Assembly (NCBI RefSeq): GCF_029382225.1
Contig: NZ_JARLTC010000002.1
Location: 790,992 to 854,991 of the forward strand
DNA: 64,000 nucleotides
Origin: Spongiactinospora sp. TRM90649
GTDB lineage: Bacteria; Actinomycetota; Actinomycetes; Streptosporangiales; Streptosporangiaceae
Direction of reading: 5' to 3'
The position numbers were made by a program, and so were the translations under genes. This document shows, in pieces, positions 44,156-52,132 of this stretch; positions within the stretch are counted from its first letter, which is position 1, and every line of letters starts with the position of its first letter. Under the pieces are notes generated by a model. That model did not search any database, was not told the DNA's origin, and was given only the letters and a program-made list of their open reading frames with translations.

Positions 44156-45444
44156 TTAGCCACAGCCGTGGTCGTCGAACCGTCTGTCCATCGCATCAGT
44201 GATCGCCTTGTCCGCCCCGCGCACGGCGTGCTGATAGATCATCGCGGCCCTGACGTTGTCGTGCCCCATCCTGGCCATCAGGTCCTTGAGCCCGACACCG
44301 GCCCCGGCCGCCAGCATGTTGCCCGTGTGACGTAGATCATGGAAGTGCAGCCCCGGCACGCCCATGTCGCGAACCACGTCCGCCCACGACGTACGCGGGT
44401 TGAATCCGCTACGCCGCAACGGCCCGCCCTTGACCCCGGAGAACACCAACGCGTCCAGCTCAGCCCCGACGTAGGTGTCCAGGTGCTCCCCCAGAGCCGA
44501 GACGATCAGTCGCGGGACACCGACCGTCCGTCGCCCTGCCCGAGACTTGGGCGGCCCCAGTACCAGCTCCCCTGTGGAGCGCTCGATGTACGCCAGCCTG
44601 ACGCGGACCGTCCCCGCCGTCAGATCGATGTCACTCCGCCGCAGCGCGGTTACCTCACCCCACCGCAGACTCGCGAAGGTCGCCAGCAACACCAGGGCAC
44701 GAAACCGCCCATCGTGCGTGCAGTCGGCCCCGCCATCGGCTTCATCCGCCACAGCGCCCGGTCCGCGTCGGACCTCGCGGCGAAGACCTCTGGATGCGTC
44801 CTCATCTCGCCATGCCTCTGGAAGCGCAGCCGGTAAGTGCCGTTGCCGAGTCTGCGGACATTGCCGACCGGCCGACGCCCGCCCCTGTCTGCCAGCTCGA
44901 AGACCTGGGCCACCGTCAGCACGGGCCGTTCGTCCGGATGCTCGTCGCCGGCCCCTCGGATGCGGCACGGGTTGCGCGGGATGATGTGGTCTTCAGACGC
45001 CGTCATCAGCACGGCACGCAACAGCCGATAGGCCTTGGCCGCCATCGAGACGGACACGCCATTGCCGAGCAGATCAGCACGCCACTCCCAGACCATCGCA
45101 GTGGACAGCTTTCCGAGTTGGACGTTGCCGAGATAAGGCACGATGTGCTTCTTGAGCAGCCAGCGATAGAGACCGACGGTGCGGGGACGGAGTCCCGGAC
45201 GCTGGGAGATCCAGCTATCGGCATAGTCGGACACCTTGACCTTGCCTCGCTCCGGGTCCGTCCACTCCCCCTTGATGAGCTGCGCCTCGATCAAGGACAG
45301 CGCCCTTCCCGCATCCGCCTTTCGCGCGTACGTCTCGGTCCCACTCCGCATCCGGCCATCCGGTCCGAGATAGCGGATCTGGTAACGCCCCGATTCACGC
45401 TTGCGGATGCTGCCGAAACGCCGATGGCCGTCCTTGTTCGCCAT
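44156..45444 (-). pseudogene. Tyrosine integrase, frameshifted
   Basis: The N-terminal part (ATG 45444; FGSIRKRESGRYQIRYLGPD, VKVSDYADSWISQRPGLRPR) runs to about RALWRMKP near 44745. The catalytic half continues in another frame from about ADGGADCTHDGRFRAL: LATFASLRWGEVTALRRSDI (first Arg), HFHDLRHTGNMLAA (HxxR) and AAMIYQHAV (Tyr nucleophile). A single-base shift near 44745-44755 separates them. The full-length enzyme would be about 428 residues. Confidence 0.85.
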
Positions 45445-45649
45445 CGGGCCGCCCTCCCGCTCGCGTCGAAGCTGGTCATGGGCACGACGATCCCCGCGAC
45501 GACGAAGGCGACCAGCGCGGATTCCCGGATGCGGACATGGCGTCCGACCTTCACGAACTCGATTCGCCGCTCGGAGATGAGACGGCGGACGAAGCGGGCG
45601 AGGTGTGCAGCAGGTCGGCCGCTTCGGGGACGGTGAACAGTTGATCCAT
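45440..45649 (-). pseudogene. Excisionase-like HTH gene, frameshifted
   Basis: ATG 45649 after GGAGGCAGGAC opens MDQLFTVPEAADLLHTS, the start of an Xis/MerR-like winged helix, but frame is lost at once. The expected RFVRRLISERRIEFVKVGRH then VRIRESALVAFV follows in another frame. The lost base lies near 45597. The original stop before the integrase start is also not clear, so the 3' limit is approximate. Confidence 0.75.
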
Positions 45650-45660
45650 GTCCTGCCTCC

Positions 45661-46899
45661 TCATGCCGCTGCGGGAGTTGCCGGAAGACCGAGTGCGCTG
45701 GCTTCCAACCGGCGCAGGTGTTCGCGCCAGCGTTGGCGTTCGTGGATCGACCGCAACAGCCGGACGGCCAGCGGCGGTACGTTGCCGTCTCCCGCCGGGA
45801 CGGGTTTCCATGTGTAGCGGTGTGGGTCGGTGGGTTCGTCGTCCAGGCCGAGGGCTTGCAGGACCCAGGTACGGCGGTCCTGCTTGTGCTCGGCGAGGGT
45901 CTTGTTGGACCATTTACGGCTCACCAGGACCCGGCGACCGGCGTAGCCGAGGTGGCCGGGCTTGTGGGCCTTGCCCCGGCACCGTCCGGGGACCATGCCG
46001 GGCTTGGCGTTCTTGGGCTGGACGCCGTAGCGCAACCAGTTCGCACACGACGGCGAGCAAGGTTCGTGGCGCAACGCCTCCACCAGCCGCGCCGCATGCT
46101 CACACCGGGCGTGCTGATCGCCATCGAGACCATCGCCGAGGCTCTTGGTCAGATACTTCGACAGGTACCGGATCGCCTTGTCGGCGTCCGAGGTTCCGGC
46201 TAGAACGCCCTGAACGCGGGCCACCACACCTGGTGATAGGTGGCCGCTGCGATCTGTCGCATCTCCGTTCGCGGGAGGATGCCCCGGATGGCCATGTGCA
46301 GATGCGGCGCGAGCCGTTTCTGTGGTTCCACGGTGGCGAAGTACTGCACGTCGTAGCCCGCCACCCGGCGCAGGTTCTGCACGAACCGGTCGATCAGCTT
46401 GGAGAAGTGCAGCGCGTCCCGTGCCGCGCGGGCGTAGTCGTAGGTGTCCGGGTCTATCGGCACGCCGTCACGGACCTTGCCGTAGGAGGGCAGGGTCAGG
46501 GTGACGAACAGCGAAGGCCGGTAGGTCTTGCCCTCCGAGCCGGTGAAGGTCCGGCCGAGGGTCGTGGCCGCCCTCACCCGCTTGGGCAGGTCCGGCGTGT
46601 CCTGTCTGCGCCGGGTCGGGGGTGATGGCGGGTTCGGTCTCCAGGTGCCAGCCCTCGCGGCACTGGGCCGTGCGGAGCTGCCGGTTACGGCGAGCGCACG
46701 GCTCACACCGAACGTCGAGGGTGGCCCCGCAGGGAACGTCGATGATCTCCGACGCTCCGGTGCGGGTGTCGGTCCGCTTGAGCGGCACCGGGCGGATGCA
46801 CACCCCGTACTGCCTGGCCACCTCCTGCATTACCTCACGGGCCTGTGGCATGGCCTGACGGACGGCCCGTGGCAGCGCACGATCGGAGGCGGCGGTCAT
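45661..46899 (-). pseudogene. RepSA-like replication initiator, in three pieces
   Basis: Piece 1 (ATG 46899) carries VMQEVARQYGVCIRPVPLKR and zinc-type Cys (VRCEPCARRNRQ). Piece 2, in another frame, has RPSLFVTLTLPSYGKVRDG and LAPHLHMAIRGILPRTEMRQ. Piece 3, in a third frame, has DADKAIRYLSKYLTKSLGDG. A frameshift near 46610 and a deletion plus frameshift near 46205-46230 separate them; the segment after HQVWWPAF expected in full-length relatives is gone. The gene would drive rolling-circle replication of the excised element. Confidence 0.82.
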
Positions 46900-47159
46900 G
46901 CGGCCTCACCTCCCACGGTGTGCTCGGCGGTCATGGCGCGGATGTCGGTATCGGAGACGTAGGCCGCCCGCACCCTGACCGGATCCGGCGAGGTCTCCAC
47001 GCGGACGTAGGCGACTCCGGCCCCCAGGTGCGGGATGGGCGAGATGTGATCGGCGAGCGCGCCCCGGTCGCGTGCGCCGTCGCCGAGGACCATGTCCACC
47101 TGCTCCGGCTCGTCCAACCGCAGCGCGATCTTGTCGGGGAACAGGTTGCGGATGTTCAT
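46896..47159 (-). pseudogene. 3' remnant of FtsK/SpoIIIE-like transfer gene
   Basis: 87 codons. NLFPDKIALRLDEPEQVDMV, VLGDGARDRGALADHI and GAGVAYVRVETSPDPVRVRA match the very C-terminus of the Tra/FtsK-like DNA translocases of pSAM2-type elements. The ATPase domain itself (Walker A and B) is absent, so the gene was cut by deletion. Overlaps the Rep start by 4 bases, preserving the old operon junction. Confidence 0.78.
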
Positions 47160-47183
47160 GCCCGAGGCGTCATCGCGCGCAGC

Positions 47184-47597
47184 TCAGACCTTGATGACGA
47201 TGACGCGTCCGCCGCACAAGGCGGCAAGGTCCTCCGGGTCGGAGGTGAGAACCGTAACAGGACCGGGGGCAGCGAGGGCGGTTGCGCTGAGCATCGCATC
47301 AATGGCGTACTTGTGCCCGTGCAGGCCAGCGCCAGACAGAAGTGCGGCGGCGTGGCGGGCGATCGGTTCGGTGACCGGTTCAACGACAAGGCGGGACAGC
47401 GACCACTCCAGAGCCGGCCGGTTGATGCGGGGGTGGACCACTTCGACGAGGGTGGCGGCGGAGGTGATGACGCGGAGATCGTCGGCGCGGGCGAGGGCGA
47501 GCCATGTGGTGACCGTGCGGTCACGCAGGACGACTTTGGCCAGTCCCTCGCTGTCGAGGACCAGCGTGCCGCCGGGGGTGGCGGGAGAACGGGTCAT
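47184..47597 (-). CDS. PIN-domain toxin (VapC-like)
   Basis: 137 residues. LVLDSEGLAKVVLRDRTVTT gives the first acidic residue, AATLVEVVHPRINR the second (Glu), HGHKYAIDAMLSATAL the third (Asp), and VTVLTSDPEDLAALCGGRVI the fourth. It is expected to be an RNase held by the antitoxin encoded just upstream. The start overlaps the antitoxin stop by 4 bases. It is intact, unlike its neighbours. Confidence 0.88.
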   Translation of the reverse strand: MTRSPATPGGTLVLDSEGLAKVVLRDRTVTTWLALARADDLRVITSAATLVEVVHPRINRPALEWSLSRLVVEPVTEPIARHAAALLSGAGLHGHKYAIDAMLSATALAAPGPVTVLTSDPEDLAALCGGRVIVIKV

Positions 47598-47857
47598 GCA
47601 GCGTCCGCCCCACCGTGGGCCTGTCCCTGCCGCGCCTGGTTGAGTTGGTCGCGCAGTGCCTGGACTTCGTCATCGGCAATGGGGCCATGCTCGGCCTCGG
47701 CGACCTGGATGAGTTCACTGAGGTTGTCGCGCTCGATCTGGCGGGCGACGGCGGCGGCGACGTAGGCAGACAGACCAGAAGGGCCGCTCCGGGACCGCGC
47801 GGCCTCTGCGATGTCACGCGGCATGGTGATCGAGTACTTACCGGTAGGCTCACTCAT
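47594..47857 (-). CDS. Antitoxin partner of PIN toxin
   Basis: 87 residues. The N-terminal half looks like a ribbon-helix-helix DNA-binding domain (KYSITMPRDIAEAARSRSGP, SGLSAYVAAAVARQIERDNL), and the C-terminal half is helical and acidic, suited to wrapping the toxin. ATG 47857 is preferred to a longer frame to 47917. It should also repress its own promoter. Confidence 0.85.
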   Translation of the reverse strand: MSEPTGKYSITMPRDIAEAARSRSGPSGLSAYVAAAVARQIERDNLSELIQVAEAEHGPIADDEVQALRDQLNQARQGQAHGGADAA

Positions 47858-48036
47858 ACTCTCTATCCTACCTCCTATGCCCCTGGCAGGATGGTCACGC
47901 CCAGCGGGAATGAGCACCAGGTCTGCCCCGCATCCACTTCTCGATCTTGGTTACTCGCCCAGTCTCCTGGGCGGCGTTGATCACGTGCCAGATCCGTGCC
48001 AGAACAGGCGGTGAGCTCACCAACACCGGCAGCCGA

Positions 48037-48081
48037 TTCCCAAGCTGACAGCGCGGGTTCGATTCCCGTCACCCGCTCCAA
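48037..48081 (+). repeat. Second att repeat (attR of element 1 / attL of element 2)
   Basis: Identical to 43130-43174 over 45 bases; only the 3' half of the tRNA is present, so it is not a tRNA gene. The sequence beyond it repeats the post-tRNA terminator, as expected for a tandem of related elements. Confidence 0.9.
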
Positions 48082-48086
48082 CGCCG

Positions 48087-48125
48087 AAGGCCCAGGTCAT
48101 CCGGTAGTTCCGGAACCCGGGCCTT
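48087..48125 (+). terminator. Copy of the post-tRNA hairpin
   Basis: AAGGCCC (48087-48093) pairs with GGGCCTT (48119-48125), then GATCTTT. Homologous to 43180-43218. Confidence 0.55.
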
Positions 48126-48171
48126 GATCTTTCCCTGGGTCACTTCGATCTTCCGTGCAATTTGCGTGCGA

Positions 48172-48270
48172 TTAGCCCTGCGGCCGGAGCCTGGCGTCGA
48201 TCGCATCGGTGATCGCTTGTCCGCCCTGGCGTACAGCGTGCTGATAGATCATCGCGGTCCTCAACATGGC
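48172..48270 (-). pseudogene. C-terminal remnant of a second integrase
   Basis: LRTAMIYQHAVRQGGQAITD followed by AIDARLRPQG ends at TAA (48172-48174). It closely parallels the tail of the first integrase (RAAMIYQHAVRGADKAITDA), including the nucleophilic Tyr. Nothing upstream of about 48270 matches. Distance from the att repeat equals that in element 1, once its IS is removed. Confidence 0.78.
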
Positions 48271-48371
48271 GCGGCGCACCCACCATCGCCGAGTTCCACA
48301 GCGCCGAGAGATACGGTGGTGCGGCCGCCGTGACCACGGCGTCGCTGCGCTCACCCTCCTCTGGAGGTCCC

Positions 48372-49067
48372 ATGCCGCCACGTCCCCATGTCCTGCTGAG
48401 CTGCGCGATGTCCGTCGACGGCTACATCGACGACACCGCGGTGGACCGGCTCCTGCTGTCCAACGCTCAGGACTTCGACCGCGTCGACCAGGTCCGCGCC
48501 GACAGTGACGCCATCCTCATCGGTGCGACCACGATGCGCCGCGACAACCCCCGCCTACTCGTCAACTCGGCCGAACGGCGAGCCCAGCGAGCGGCACAAG
48601 GGCTTGCCCCGTACCCCCTCAAGGTCACCCTCACCAACAGCGGCGACCTCGACCCCGGCCTGAAGTTCTGGCACCACGGCGGCGAAAAGATCGTCTACTG
48701 CCCCGACCCGGCCGTCCCCAAGCTCCGTCACGCACTGCACGACCTCGCCACGATCGCCGGCCTCGGCCCCACCACAGACCTCCAGCGCATGCTTGCGGAC
48801 CTCGGCCGGCGCGGTATCCGCCGTCTCATGGTCGAAGGTGGCACCACCATCCACACCCAGTTCCTCACCCAGGGCCTCGCCGATGAACTCCACCTCGCCA
48901 TCGCCCCCATCCTCGTAGGCGACGAGCAGGCCCCCCGCTTCGTCAACCCCGCCGACTTCCCCGGCGGCACCGGCCACCGCATGACCCTCGCCGAAGTCCG
49001 CGCCATCGACGACGTCGTCCTGCTGCGCTACCTGCCCAAGCAGACGTCGGGAAGCGACGAGTCATGA
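48372..49067 (+). CDS. RibD-like reductase
   Basis: 231 residues. HVLLSCAMSVDGYIDDTAVD, DAILIGATTMRRDNPRLLVN, RRLMVEGGTTIHTQFLTQGL and ELHLAIAPILVGDEQAPRF are typical of the pyrimidine reductase half of RibD. ATG 48372 follows TGGAGG. It is joined by a 4-base overlap to a separate deaminase gene, so the usual RibD fusion is here two proteins, with the reductase first. The reaction could be in riboflavin or a related pterin/deazaflavin-like pathway. Confidence 0.9.
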   Translation: MPPRPHVLLSCAMSVDGYIDDTAVDRLLLSNAQDFDRVDQVRADSDAILIGATTMRRDNPRLLVNSAERRAQRAAQGLAPYPLKVTLTNSGDLDPGLKFWHHGGEKIVYCPDPAVPKLRHALHDLATIAGLGPTTDLQRMLADLGRRGIRRLMVEGGTTIHTQFLTQGLADELHLAIAPILVGDEQAPRFVNPADFPGGTGHRMTLAEVRAIDDVVLLRYLPKQTSGSDES

Positions 49068-49534
49068 CCAGCACCCCAGAAGCCGACCGCCGATGGCTGC
49101 TCACCGCCATCGACCTCTCCCGGCTCTGCCCACCCTCCACCACGGCCTTCTCCGTCGGCGCCGTGATCGTGGACGCCAACGGCAACGAACTCAGCCGCGG
49201 CTACTCCCGCGAGACCGACCCACACGTCCACGCCGAAGAAGCCGCCCTGGCCAAACTGCCGCCCAACGACCCACGCCTCAAGAGCGCCACCATCTACAGC
49301 AGCCTCGAACCGTGCAACAAACGACGATCACGACCGAAGACCTGCACACAACTCATCCTCCAGGCAGGCATCCCCCGCGTAGTGATCGCCTGGAAGGAAC
49401 CCCCCACCTTCGTCACCGCCGCCGACGGCACCCGAGCCCTCACCGCCCACGGCGTCACCGTGATCACCATCCCCGACCTCGCCCAAGCCGCCTTATCCGC
49501 CAACACCCACCTGACCGGCGGCCCCGACTCCTGA
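49064..49534 (+). CDS. RibD-like zinc deaminase
   Basis: 156 residues. Cytidine-deaminase-like motifs: TAFSVGAVIVDANGNELSRG, HVHAEEAAL (zinc His and catalytic Glu), IYSSLEPCNKRR and RPKTCTQLIL (zinc Cys pair). It ends with VVIAWKEPPTFV and a variable tail. It matches the deaminase half of RibD as a separate protein. ATG 49064 overlaps the reductase stop. Confidence 0.9.
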   Translation: MTSTPEADRRWLLTAIDLSRLCPPSTTAFSVGAVIVDANGNELSRGYSRETDPHVHAEEAALAKLPPNDPRLKSATIYSSLEPCNKRRSRPKTCTQLILQAGIPRVVIAWKEPPTFVTAADGTRALTAHGVTVITIPDLAQAALSANTHLTGGPDS

Positions 49535-49740
49535 CGCCCAGCACGCTTGTCTCCGGGCGTGCGGCCTGGGGGTCGGTCCCGGACGGCCGCGGGACACCGG
49601 GCCGGCCACCGCACGCCGCCCCGCCGTACCAACCGAAAGCACCGATCAGGGTTGCCACGGCGCCGCACAAATGCCGCCCTGCGATCGCCATTGCATGGCC
49701 GATCGCCGTACATGGTCGGGGCGCTCGGTGGGCGATCATC
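49535..49740. other. Intergenic, no gene seen
   Basis: GC-rich at its start, then more mixed. No RNA gene, repeat or coding signature is seen. It lies between the deaminase stop and a convergent hypothetical ORF. Confidence 0.35.
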
Positions 49741-50118
49741 TTATGAACGAGCGCCGGACGGTTGCCAATGACCGTTCTGTTTCAAGAGTCGTTTCGCGGC
49801 ATGCCGTGTGGCTTGAGTTCGGGACCGTCCTATGGCCATTTCGCGGAGCAGCCCGGCGAAACGCATGACGTCATCAGCGGTCATCCGCGGCAGCGCACGC
49901 GAGATCCAATACTCAGACGGCCCCGCGAGCGCGCACTCGATGACTGTGTGCAGGACCTCGGCGATGTCTGGATCGCCAGGGCCAAGCGCCTGCCTGGCCT
50001 GTGTCTCCACCTCATCCCGCCGCTCGTCGTGTGGCGACTCCCCTTCGGTTCTGACCGCGAACCCACATACTGACGGTGCGGTCTGCCGCGCCACATGCTC
50101 CCGCCGGGCCGGGTCCAT
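49741..50118 (-). CDS. Hypothetical ORF, possibly a fusion with Rep debris
   Basis: 125 codons from ATG 50118. The first dozen residues (MDPARREHVARQ) match a Rep segment. The rest (PDIAEVLHTVIECALAGPSE, YWISRALPRMTADDVMRFAG, LLREMAIGR) looks like a real helical protein end of unknown family. It may be an in-frame fusion created by the deletion that removed the rest of element 2. Expression is doubtful. Confidence 0.4.
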   Translation of the reverse strand: MDPARREHVARQTAPSVCGFAVRTEGESPHDERRDEVETQARQALGPGDPDIAEVLHTVIECALAGPSEYWISRALPRMTADDVMRFAGLLREMAIGRSRTQATRHAAKRLLKQNGHWQPSGARS

Positions 50119-50235
50119 GTCGTCGAGGGCCTGTTCCCAGGTGGGCCGGTATCTCCATCTCCGTTCTCGGGAAAGTGCCTCGGATGGCCATGTGCAGATG
50201 CGGCGCGAGCCGCATCTGCGGTTCAACCGTGGCGG
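50080..50235 (-). pseudogene. Replication-initiator remnant of a second element
   Basis: VEPQMRLAPHLHMAIRGTFP then RTE lies in one frame and matches EPQKRLAPHLHMAIRGILPR of the first Rep; YRPTWEQALDDMDPARREHV follows in another frame and fits the part that was deleted from the first Rep. It is on the same strand as the second integrase remnant, supporting a second decayed element from 48037 to here. Confidence 0.75.
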
Positions 50236-50284
50236 CACGACTACCCCAACAACTCGTCGCGGGGATTCCAAGGTCCTCAGACCC

Positions 50285-50686
50285 ATGGCAGGCCATGGAA
50301 GCACTGGCCCGCTGAGCTGTGCCGGTTTCTGGTGCAACCGCACGACCCGCGACGAGGACGGCCATCCGCTGATGGTCATCCGCTGCGGCCCGGTGGGCCG
50401 TCGTATGCCGCACCCGGCCTGCGCCGCCGTGGCGGCCCTCGCCCACGGTGGCGACGACCTCGTCATCGACGCGATGTCGCCGACCCCGGATCTGATACCG
50501 GTGTGGATGAAAGCGCCGACGAGCCTGGACGTGCTGCTTGTGGGCGTGATGTGCGCCAGGTTACGGGAGGCGGAGGAGGCACGCCGGGCCCCGCGGCTCA
50601 CCCTTGTTGGTAGCGCCTCAGTTTCCGGCGTTCCCAGCTGTTGGGGTGACGGACGACCACGCCTCCCGAGCCGCCGGTGCCGCTGA
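50285..50686 (+). CDS. Hypothetical ORF, doubtful
   Basis: 133 codons from ATG 50285 with good GC bias at third positions through about 50590 (GHPLMVIRCGPVGRRMPHPA, APTSLDVLLVGVMCARLREA). No family recognised. The last 30 codons overlap the convergent DUF1707 gene, so either the true end is lost or the frame is a fragment. No clear ribosome binding site. Confidence 0.3.
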   Translation: MAGHGSTGPLSCAGFWCNRTTRDEDGHPLMVIRCGPVGRRMPHPACAAVAALAHGGDDLVIDAMSPTPDLIPVWMKAPTSLDVLLVGVMCARLREAEEARRAPRLTLVGSASVSGVPSCWGDGRPRLPSRRCR

Positions 50687-51197
50687 CGCGGACCAGCGGT
50701 GTCCCCGGAAGCCGGGTCGGGGTGACCTTGTCCTTCAGGCCACCGAGGCCCGGATCCATCGCACTGGTCTCCGCGACCCAGCCGTCGGGGATGACGACCG
50801 TGACGCTACCCGCCTGGCCATGCACTTCCAGCTCGATCTCGGGCAGGTGGCAGTCGACTTGGGTGAAGTCGAGTTTGGCACCGCCCATGCCGCCGTAGGC
50901 GACTATCTTCGCGGGCACCTGCCAGTATCCGTCACGTGTCGCGCCGCTGAGGCCTCCCTTGATGACCAGCGGCTCTTTCGGGACCGCGGAAACCTCGGAG
51001 GGAAGATCCGCCGTAAGAGGGGTCAGATCGGCGTAGGTTCTGGCGGTCAGCGCCCGGTCGAGCCGCGCGTCCAACTCGGTGAGGTCGAGCCGTCCTTCGG
51101 CCGCCGCCTTGCTCAGCCTCTCCACCACCGCCTCGCGTTCGGAGTGGGAGACGCGCAGCTCATTGCGGCTGACGGGTTCTGGGAGCTCGCCGGTCAT
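50598..51197 (-). CDS. DUF1707 domain protein
   Basis: 199 residues. NELRVSHSEREAVVERLSKA, AAEGRLDLTELDARLDRALT and ARTYADLTPLTADLP form the DUF1707 domain (about 8-60). The C-terminal part is a beta-rich cell-wall-active-antibiotic-response-like domain (IVAYGGMGGAKLDFTQVDCH, SVTVVIPDGWVAETS). Cytoplasmic; function unknown. ATG 51197 begins just ahead of the domain; the longer frame to 51416 is rejected. Confidence 0.85.
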   Translation of the reverse strand: MTGELPEPVSRNELRVSHSEREAVVERLSKAAAEGRLDLTELDARLDRALTARTYADLTPLTADLPSEVSAVPKEPLVIKGGLSGATRDGYWQVPAKIVAYGGMGGAKLDFTQVDCHLPEIELEVHGQAGSVTVVIPDGWVAETSAMDPGLGGLKDKVTPTRLPGTPLVRVSGTGGSGGVVVRHPNSWERRKLRRYQQG

Positions 51198-51431
51198 ACA
51201 ACCGATGATACGGAGGAACGGGCGCGAGCACCGCTCTCCGTCGGCCGGATCGGCCCTTGGCCGACGCCCACCGCACGACTCACGCCGCCGTGCCGTCGGC
51301 CCAGGTGTGGAGGCGCTTGTCGCACGGCTGCCGACGTCATCAGGCGAAAGTTCCACGTCTATCCGTGTGTCACATTCGACTCCGGGTCGACTTCCAGCCA
51401 GATCCGCAGGTCCCAAAAAGATAGCCCGCTT

Positions 51432-51770
51432 CTAGGTGCCGACGACGCCCGGCCAGGGAGTCCAGGGCAGGGTTTCCCGCCAGCCGGGGAGGCGGTAGAG
51501 CCACATGGTGATGATCTGTGCGAGGACCGGAAGCGTGCGGCATGAGGTGCGGAAGTGGGCGTCGGCGCTGCCGTCGCGGTATTCGAGCCAGTAGGCGCCG
51601 TCGTCCCGCAGGTAGGCCTGGATGTAGTACTCGTCGTTTTCGGCGTCCAGGCGTTCGACCACGAGGAAGCGGTTGGCGAAGGTCAGCTCGCGTAGCAGCG
51701 AATTCAGGTCGCCAGAGGTTGGGTTCTCTACGGAATCGCCGCGTTCGTTGAAGGCCCGTGCCGTCGTCAT
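51432..51770 (-). CDS. Hypothetical protein
   Basis: 112 residues. LLRELTFANRFLVVERLDAE, YYIQAYLRDDGAYWLEYRDG and TSCRTLPVLAQIITMWLYR suggest a small alpha/beta protein of the kind common among immunity-like actinobacterial ORFs. No name can be given. ATG 51770 overlaps the upstream stop (ATGA), so it forms a two-gene unit. Confidence 0.65.
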   Translation of the reverse strand: MTTARAFNERGDSVENPTSGDLNSLLRELTFANRFLVVERLDAENDEYYIQAYLRDDGAYWLEYRDGSADAHFRTSCRTLPVLAQIITMWLYRLPGWRETLPWTPWPGVVGT

Positions 51771-52045
51771 GGGCGCCCGGATCGTCCGCTTGGGTCCAGT
51801 TCTCGTCGGGTGTTGGTCACCCAGGTGGCGGCGCTCGTTCGGGTGGGGTCGATGTGCTCTGACCATAAGGCGCGCAGCAGCCGGAACCTCGCGAGGTGCG
51901 GTACTCCTTCTTCGGTTTCCACGCGGGCGAGGTCTTCGGGCCTTTCCGCGCCCAGGGCGGTGAACTCGTCGCGTAGCGCCATGGCTTCCGTGCGCGAAGC
52001 CGGTGCGAGATTGGCGAGCCAATCAGTCCATGTCTGATCGTCCAT
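51767..52045 (-). CDS. Small hypothetical protein
   Basis: 92 residues. MDDQTWTDWLANLAPASRTE, AMALRDEFTALGAERPEDLA and HLARFRLLRALWSEHIDPTR indicate a helical soluble protein, family unknown. ATG 52045 has GGAG 10 bases ahead; ATG 52123, which adds a 26-residue Pro/Ser-rich start, is an alternative. Divergent from the DUF6461 gene at 52133. Confidence 0.6.
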   Translation of the reverse strand: MDDQTWTDWLANLAPASRTEAMALRDEFTALGAERPEDLARVETEEGVPHLARFRLLRALWSEHIDPTRTSAATWVTNTRRELDPSGRSGRP

Positions 52046-52132
52046 ACGCGGGTCGCTCCATGGGTTGCGATCGGTCTCCGGCGACGGATTCGTCGGCGAG
52101 CTTGTGTCGGTGGGAACTGCCATGATCGGCAC

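Larger units (their letters stand above)
43130..48081. mobile_element. Decayed actinomycete integrative element (pSAM2-like)
   Basis: The element is bounded by the 45-bp att repeats. Contents, from the left: IS5-type insertion, integrase, excisionase, replication initiator, 3' remnant of an FtsK-like transfer gene, and a VapBC-like pair, all on the minus strand apart from the IS. Int, Xis and Rep are each interrupted by frameshifts or deletion, and the transfer gene is only a stub, so neither excision nor conjugation is likely without help. Confidence 0.88.

Noticed and set aside
44339..44984. Plus-strand frames within the integrase region
   Set aside because: Antisense to the integrase, whose catalytic motifs are clear on the minus strand.
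48037..48081. Possible second tRNA-Gly
   Set aside because: Only the 3' half is present, with no acceptor 5' strand or D-arm; it is an att repeat.
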